NCBI GenBank assembly: GCA_900549945.1
Contig: URQJ01000007.1
Span: 1 to 26,708, forward strand
Length of the DNA stretch: 26,708 bases
Origin: an uncultured Oscillospiraceae bacterium
GTDB taxonomy: Bacteria > Bacillota > Clostridia > Oscillospirales > Acutalibacteraceae
Reading direction: 5' to 3'
The notes beneath the pieces are model-generated. The model had not been told where the DNA came from. It was given only the letters and a program-made list of their open reading frames with translations, and ran no database searches. The translations under genes were made by a program, and so were the position numbers. This document shows, in pieces, positions 23,650 through 26,708 of the stretch. Numbering within the stretch: position 1 is the first letter of the stretch; each line of letters starts with the position of its first letter.

Positions 23650-25092
23650 TTATTTCTTTCTTTCCGGCGCAGCGCCGGGCAGCATCATTGCGCCGTGTCC
23701 GCAGCAGTAGGTGTAAGCCTGCGGGCTGAATTTTTTTTGCAGGCCGAGGCGCTCCTCGGTCGCCATCTTGGAATCGAGGTTGACGCTCGTCAGAAGGTAC
23801 GGCGCGAGCTTGTTGAACTCCGCCTGTTCCTTTGAAAAGCCCGCGATATTGACGACGATGTCGCCGCTGAAAACGATCTTGTTTTTTTCGTCTACAATCG
23901 CGATTTCCCCCTTCGAGTGCCCGCCGTTGCCCGCATAGATGTCGAGCTTCAGGCCGTGGAATTCCAGCGGGGCGATATATGCAATGGGGCCCGCTTCCTT
24001 CGGCTCGCCGAGCGCGCGGATCGTGTTCATCTGCGGCGGACAGTACCGCGTCAAGAGCTTGCTGATGCGGCTGTACGGCGCGTGCAGCTTGTTCTGCTCG
24101 CGGAAGTTCGGCAGGCTGTTGTTCTCGAGCGCAAAGTTGAGCCGGCCTTCGTTGCTGACGTACACGTCCGGAAACAGGTGAAGGAGGCCGCAGTGGTCGA
24201 TGTCCGGGTGCGTCGGGATGATCGCCTTTTCCATGCGGTCGAAATCCGGAAACAGGCCGTAAAGGATCTTCATCATCTCGGGCGCATAGCAGGCGAAGCC
24301 GCAGTCGATGAAGAGCAGCGCGCCGTCCTTTTCCAGAATGTACGTGTTGCTGCCGCAGGGCGGCTCGATCATGTGCAGCGTCCAGCCGTCCGAAAGCGTG
24401 CGGCGGTAGGTTTCAGCGCAGAAATTATCGCCCTTAAAGCGCTTGAGCATCTCCGCAAACCGGCTGATATAGGAAAAAGTCCGGTACGGGGCCGTGCCGC
24501 GGTCGTCGAGCAGCTGCATAATCAGGTTGGAGTCGGCGATCAGCGCGCTCTGCGCGCTTTTGTCGAGATTCAGAAGTGCTGTGAGCTGGCTCGCAAAGGA
24601 GAGGTAAAACACCGTGTTGTCGAGCATTTTCTGACTTTTGTCGTAATTCAAAACGCGGATTGAGCAGAGCTTCGCGGCTTCGTCGAGAAATTTCTTGATC
24701 TTGTCCGGCTGCTTAAAATGGATGGCGATTTTAAAGGTCTGGTCCGCGTCGTCGCTGCCCTGACCGTTGATATACGGGATGTTGAAGTGGTAGCTCTCGA
24801 CGAGCTCCAGCACCGGCAAAAGGGCGCTCGGCACATTCGGCAGCTTGAACTCAAGCAGAATGGTCTGGCCCGGCGAGGCATTGTCCGAGATATAGCCGAT
24901 GGCGCGGAGCGCTTCGGAAATTTCTGTGAGCTGTTCATCTGTCGCGGACACCTCGATGAAAAGCATATGCAGGTCGATCGCCTTGTTGTAGCTGACGCGC
25001 GTGATGTTGCCGCCGGCCTGCGCGATGATCCGGCTGGCCTTCAAAAAGGCGCCGGCCTTATCGGGGATCTGTGTGATAAATGTTTTTTTCAT
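23650..25092 (-). CDS. ACT-ACT-metallo-beta-lactamase fold fusion protein
   Basis: 480 residues from ATG at 25092. Residues 1-75 (MKKTFITQIPDKAGAFLKAS and ITRVSYNKAIDLHMLFIEV) and about 76-150 (LLEFKLPNVPSALLPVLELV) look like two ACT-type ligand-sensing domains, followed by a helical linker to about 235. From about 240 there is a metallo-beta-lactamase fold: H295-P-D297-I-D299-H300 (the HxHxDH motif with Asp at its second position), GGHSKGE (390-396), FSGD (408-411) and CCGHG (463-467). All main metal ligands are present, so it is likely an active metal hydrolase or a flavo-diiron-like oxygen-binding fold, perhaps controlled by an amino acid. Substrate unknown. The ribosome site is poor; the frame is open upstream to 25164 but the conserved ACT start is at 25092. 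Confidence 0.8.
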   Translation of the reverse strand: MKKTFITQIPDKAGAFLKASRIIAQAGGNITRVSYNKAIDLHMLFIEVSATDEQLTEISEALRAIGYISDNASPGQTILLEFKLPNVPSALLPVLELVESYHFNIPYINGQGSDDADQTFKIAIHFKQPDKIKKFLDEAAKLCSIRVLNYDKSQKMLDNTVFYLSFASQLTALLNLDKSAQSALIADSNLIMQLLDDRGTAPYRTFSYISRFAEMLKRFKGDNFCAETYRRTLSDGWTLHMIEPPCGSNTYILEKDGALLFIDCGFACYAPEMMKILYGLFPDFDRMEKAIIPTHPDIDHCGLLHLFPDVYVSNEGRLNFALENNSLPNFREQNKLHAPYSRISKLLTRYCPPQMNTIRALGEPKEAGPIAYIAPLEFHGLKLDIYAGNGGHSKGEIAIVDEKNKIVFSGDIVVNIAGFSKEQAEFNKLAPYLLTSVNLDSKMATEERLGLQKKFSPQAYTYCCGHGAMMLPGAAPERKK

Positions 25093-25131
25093 AGATTTCC
25101 GTCGGCTCCCAATACAATTTTCTGTTCCATG

Positions 25132-25164
25132 ATTATACATACCACATTTCGGCCCGTTTGGCAA
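25132..25164 (-). promoter_or_regulatory. Candidate promoter of the ACT-MBL gene
   Basis: On the minus strand TTGCCA (25159-25164) is followed after 17 bases by TATGTA (25136-25141), which overlaps a perfect TATAAT (25132-25137, 21-base spacing). Which -10 is used is unclear. It lies 40 bases before the start codon. Confidence 0.6.
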
Positions 25165-25184
25165 TGCCTGCGCGGTCTGTGGCG

Positions 25185-25694
25185 TTATTTTTCTGCCGCC
25201 TCAAGCTGCCGCGTGATAAAGAGCGGCACCTCCTCGGGGAGAATATGCAGCACAAAGGCGAATTCCTCGTGCAGCAGCTTTTGCGCGCGCTCGAGCAGCT
25301 GCTCGTCGGCCGCGTGGAATTTCCTGCCGGTGGATTTGAGCGATTCGCGGTGCAGGTACAGGGTGCGGATCAAAAGGGCAAGCTGCCTGCGGTCGCTGCC
25401 GGCGAGGATCTCCCCGTAGCGCTCGCGGCGCAGAGCGTCGTTTTCGATCCAGCCGAGCGATTCGCCCGCGAGGGAGTCGATCAGCGCGCGGATCTCCGCC
25501 GCCGACAGGATGCGCCGCATTTTCCCGACCAGCTTTCCGTTTGCGCACGGCACATAAACGGTGGATTTCCCGTCGTACACGGGCTTCAGCGCATAGTACC
25601 GCAGCTTTTCTTTTCCGACCGTTTTCTCGCAGATCTCCGTGACGGTGCACACGCTCTGGCTTCCGTACAAAACCGTATCGTTTACCTGAACCAT
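25185..25694 (-). CDS. CarD-family transcriptional regulator
   Basis: 169 residues from ATG at 25694, which has AAAGGGG 8 bases upstream. The N-terminal RNA polymerase-interacting domain is MVQVNDTVLYGSQSVCTV followed by YYALKPVYDGKSTVYVPCA, matching the CarD/CdnL/TRCF beta-barrel that binds the polymerase beta subunit. A helical C-terminal part (about 60-169) rich in Arg and Glu is the expected DNA-contacting domain. CarD stabilises open complexes at promoters in actinobacteria; roles in Clostridia are less known. The GERRR-type basic patches (RRERYGEIL, GSDRRQLALL) fit. The leader has a large hairpin (25721-25763). The reading frame is open upstream to 25790 but that part is the hairpin and promoter. 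Confidence 0.9.
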   Translation of the reverse strand: MVQVNDTVLYGSQSVCTVTEICEKTVGKEKLRYYALKPVYDGKSTVYVPCANGKLVGKMRRILSAAEIRALIDSLAGESLGWIENDALRRERYGEILAGSDRRQLALLIRTLYLHRESLKSTGRKFHAADEQLLERAQKLLHEEFAFVLHILPEEVPLFITRQLEAAEK

Positions 25695-25710
25695 TTCGCT
25701 TACCCCTTTC

Positions 25711-25763
25711 TGAAATAAAAGTGGTTTTCTCGCAACAGGACTTACGTTTTGCGAGAAAACCAC
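25711..25763 (-). terminator. Terminator-like hairpin in the carD leader (possible attenuator)
   Basis: On the minus strand GTGGTTTTCTCGCAA and TTGCGAGAAAACCAC form a perfect 15-bp stem with a 13-base loop (arms 25749-25763 and 25721-25735), followed by TTTTATTTC. It begins about 10 bases after the expected start of transcription and ends just before the ribosome site of carD. Confidence 0.8.
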
Positions 25764-25778
25764 ACGTTGTATAGTTTT

Positions 25779-25807
25779 ATTATAGCACATTTCGGGGCAA
25801 AATTCAA
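25779..25807 (-). promoter_or_regulatory. carD promoter
   Basis: Minus strand TTGAAT (25802-25807), 17-base spacer, perfect TATAAT (25779-25784) with TGC extension. The transcript would start near 25772. Confidence 0.9.
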
Positions 25808-25878
25808 ATAAAGATTTCGGGTGCGTTCTGCCTTCTGCGCGGGCGTTTTCTTCTCGCAGCCGGGCGCGCGGGAAGCTG

Positions 25879-26424
25879 TCAGAGCCTTCCGCTTTCGACG
25901 AGCGCCGCTGTTTTTAAAATGCCGACCTGCGTTTTGGAATCGGGAATTTCGTTGTTTAGAACCATTTCCACGGCTTTTTTCAGCGGGATGCGCTCGACCT
26001 CGAGAAATTCGTCCTCATCGAGATGCATTTCCCCTTTTTCCGCCACACGGCAGGCCCAGATGCGGATGATCTCGCCGCAGTAGCCCGGCGAGGGATAGAG
26101 ATTCCCGAGCGAAATGTAGTTTTCGCCGGCGGTGCCGGTCTCCTCCATCTGCTCGCGCTTCACGGCCTCGAAGGGGTCCTCCCCTTTTTCGAGCTTTCCT
26201 GCAGGCAGCTCGAGCAGCACCTCCTTATACGGGTAGCGGAACTGCCGGACGAGCAGCAGCTCGTCCTTTTCGGTCAGCGCCGCGACGCACACGCCGCCGT
26301 TGTGGCAGACGACCTCGCGCTTTGCGGTTTTCCCGTTTTCAAGCTCCACCTCGTCGAGCAGAACCCGGATGATGCGGCCTTCAAATTTTGTATCGCTGGA
26401 GAGCGTCTTTTCATAGAGCTTCAT
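25879..26424 (-). CDS. Nudix hydrolase, ADP-ribose pyrophosphatase type
   Basis: 181 residues from ATG at 26424 with AAAGGA upstream. N-terminal domain MKLYEKTLSSDTKFEGRIIR and VELENGKTAKREVV, then the Nudix box GKLEKGEDPFEAVKREQMEE followed by TGT (76-98): Gly76, Glu82, Arg90-Glu91, Glu94-Glu95 and Gly97 are all present, with Gln92 where a hydrophobic residue is usual. The YPSPGY segment after the box is typical of ADP-ribose pyrophosphatases (NudF group). It should cleave ADP-ribose to AMP and ribose 5-phosphate using Mg2+. The frame is open upstream to 26520, but this lies across the promoter. No terminator seen after it; carD has its own promoter downstream. Confidence 0.93.
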   Translation of the reverse strand: MKLYEKTLSSDTKFEGRIIRVLLDEVELENGKTAKREVVCHNGGVCVAALTEKDELLLVRQFRYPYKEVLLELPAGKLEKGEDPFEAVKREQMEETGTAGENYISLGNLYPSPGYCGEIIRIWACRVAEKGEMHLDEDEFLEVERIPLKKAVEMVLNNEIPDSKTQVGILKTAALVESGRL

Positions 26425-26467
26425 CGCACTTTTCCTTTCTGTGCGGCTGTTGCCGCAGCCTGTCCTT

Positions 26468-26496
26468 ATTATATAAATATTTTTTGAATTCTGCAA
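26468..26496 (-). promoter_or_regulatory. Promoter of the Nudix gene
   Basis: Minus strand TTGCAG (26491-26496), 17-base AT-rich spacer, perfect TATAAT (26468-26473), 44 bases before the start codon. Confidence 0.85.
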
Positions 26497-26514
26497 GGAT
26501 TTGAGCCGATTCTC

Positions 26515-26543
26515 TTGCATATTTCAGGCTGTTGTGGTAACCT
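26515..26543 (+). promoter_or_regulatory. Weak candidate promoter of the lipoprotein gene
   Basis: TTGCAT, 17-base spacer, TAACCT. The -35 is good and the -10 poor; CATAAT at 26560-26565 is another possible -10. It diverges from the Nudix promoter. Confidence 0.3.
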
Positions 26544-26599
26544 ATTTGTGTTCGGTTTACATAATGATAGCCATTCCGTCAAATGAAAGGATACTGCAT

Positions 26600-26708
26600 A
26601 TGAAAAATTCTGTTTTTAAGAAAATCGGCTGTGTTTTGTGCTGTGCTGCGCTGCTGCTCAGCCTTGCGGCCTGCTCGAAGCAGACCGGCGCCTCGGCAGA
26701 CCCAACCC
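26600..26708 (+). CDS. Lipoprotein, N-terminal part only
   Basis: Starts MKNSVFKKIGCVLCCAALLL and is cut by the window end after about 36 residues. Two lysines, a hydrophobic stretch and the lipobox LAAC (23-26, in LSLAACSKQTG) show a lipoprotein signal peptide cleaved before Cys26. Ribosome site AAAGGA 8 bases before the ATG. Most such proteins near a gene end are solute-binding proteins of ABC importers, but nothing here decides that. Confidence 0.85.
   Translation, partial: MKNSVFKKIGCVLCCAALLLSLAACSKQTGASADPT

Overview
The window is the replication-origin region of a fairly GC-rich (roughly high-50s percent by eye) member of the Firmicutes, most likely a gut-type Clostridia lineage such as Oscillospiraceae/Ruminococcaceae. 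The basis is the order parB-parA-noc / rsmG-mnmG-mnmE / jag-yidC-yidD-rnpA-rpmH // dnaA-dnaN-yaaA-recF-remB-gyrB-gyrA, the presence of both a ParB and a Noc-type paralogue, a CarD-like regulator, and AGGAGG-type ribosome sites with frequent TTG/GTG starts. The genus assignment is inference. No rRNA, tRNA, CRISPR array, insertion sequence or prophage gene was seen.

Left arm (1-12129, almost all minus strand, transcribed away from the origin). From the origin outward: the rpmH-rnpA-yidD-yidC-jag operon (L34, RNase P protein, membrane insertion) behind a near-consensus promoter and closed by a terminator at 9252-9282; then an unknown small membrane protein with mnmE, mnmG and rsmG (tRNA and rRNA modification); then a two-gene acetyltransferase insert (3357-4481) between rsmG and noc; then noc, parA and parB (chromosome segregation and nucleoid occlusion); then the start of an ABC-transporter ATPase that runs off the left edge. 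Two perfect parS sites lie here (2301-2316 and, inside mnmG, 5819-5834).

Origin (12130-14215). dnaA is flanked by two non-coding regions. The upstream one has a DnaA-box-like 9-mer overlapping the predicted dnaA -35 element. The downstream one has a tight cluster of non-canonical boxes with a TTCCACA/TGTCCACA core, followed by AT-rich DNA that could unwind. The two gaps together fit a bipartite oriC.

Right arm (14216-22358, plus strand). dnaN, yaaA, recF, remB, a zinc-ribbon membrane protein, gyrB and gyrA follow, with tandem terminators before a dedicated gyrB promoter. The GyrA quinolone-resistance region carries Val at the Ser83-equivalent position. Between dnaN and yaaA is a hairpin whose arms are the two halves of a parS site.

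Accessory right end (22359-26708). This part holds a cellulase-like TIM-barrel protein whose reading frame runs through a 48-bp bidirectional terminator palindrome; a convergent ACT-ACT-metallo-beta-lactamase fusion protein; a CarD-like transcription factor whose short mRNA leader contains a terminator-like 15-bp perfect hairpin; an ADP-ribose pyrophosphatase-type Nudix hydrolase; and the start of a lipoprotein gene. I see no defence island or large new system. The most interesting material is regulatory: the carD leader hairpin, the split parS, the terminator inside a coding frame, the repeats over an acetyltransferase promoter, and the ACT-MBL fusion.
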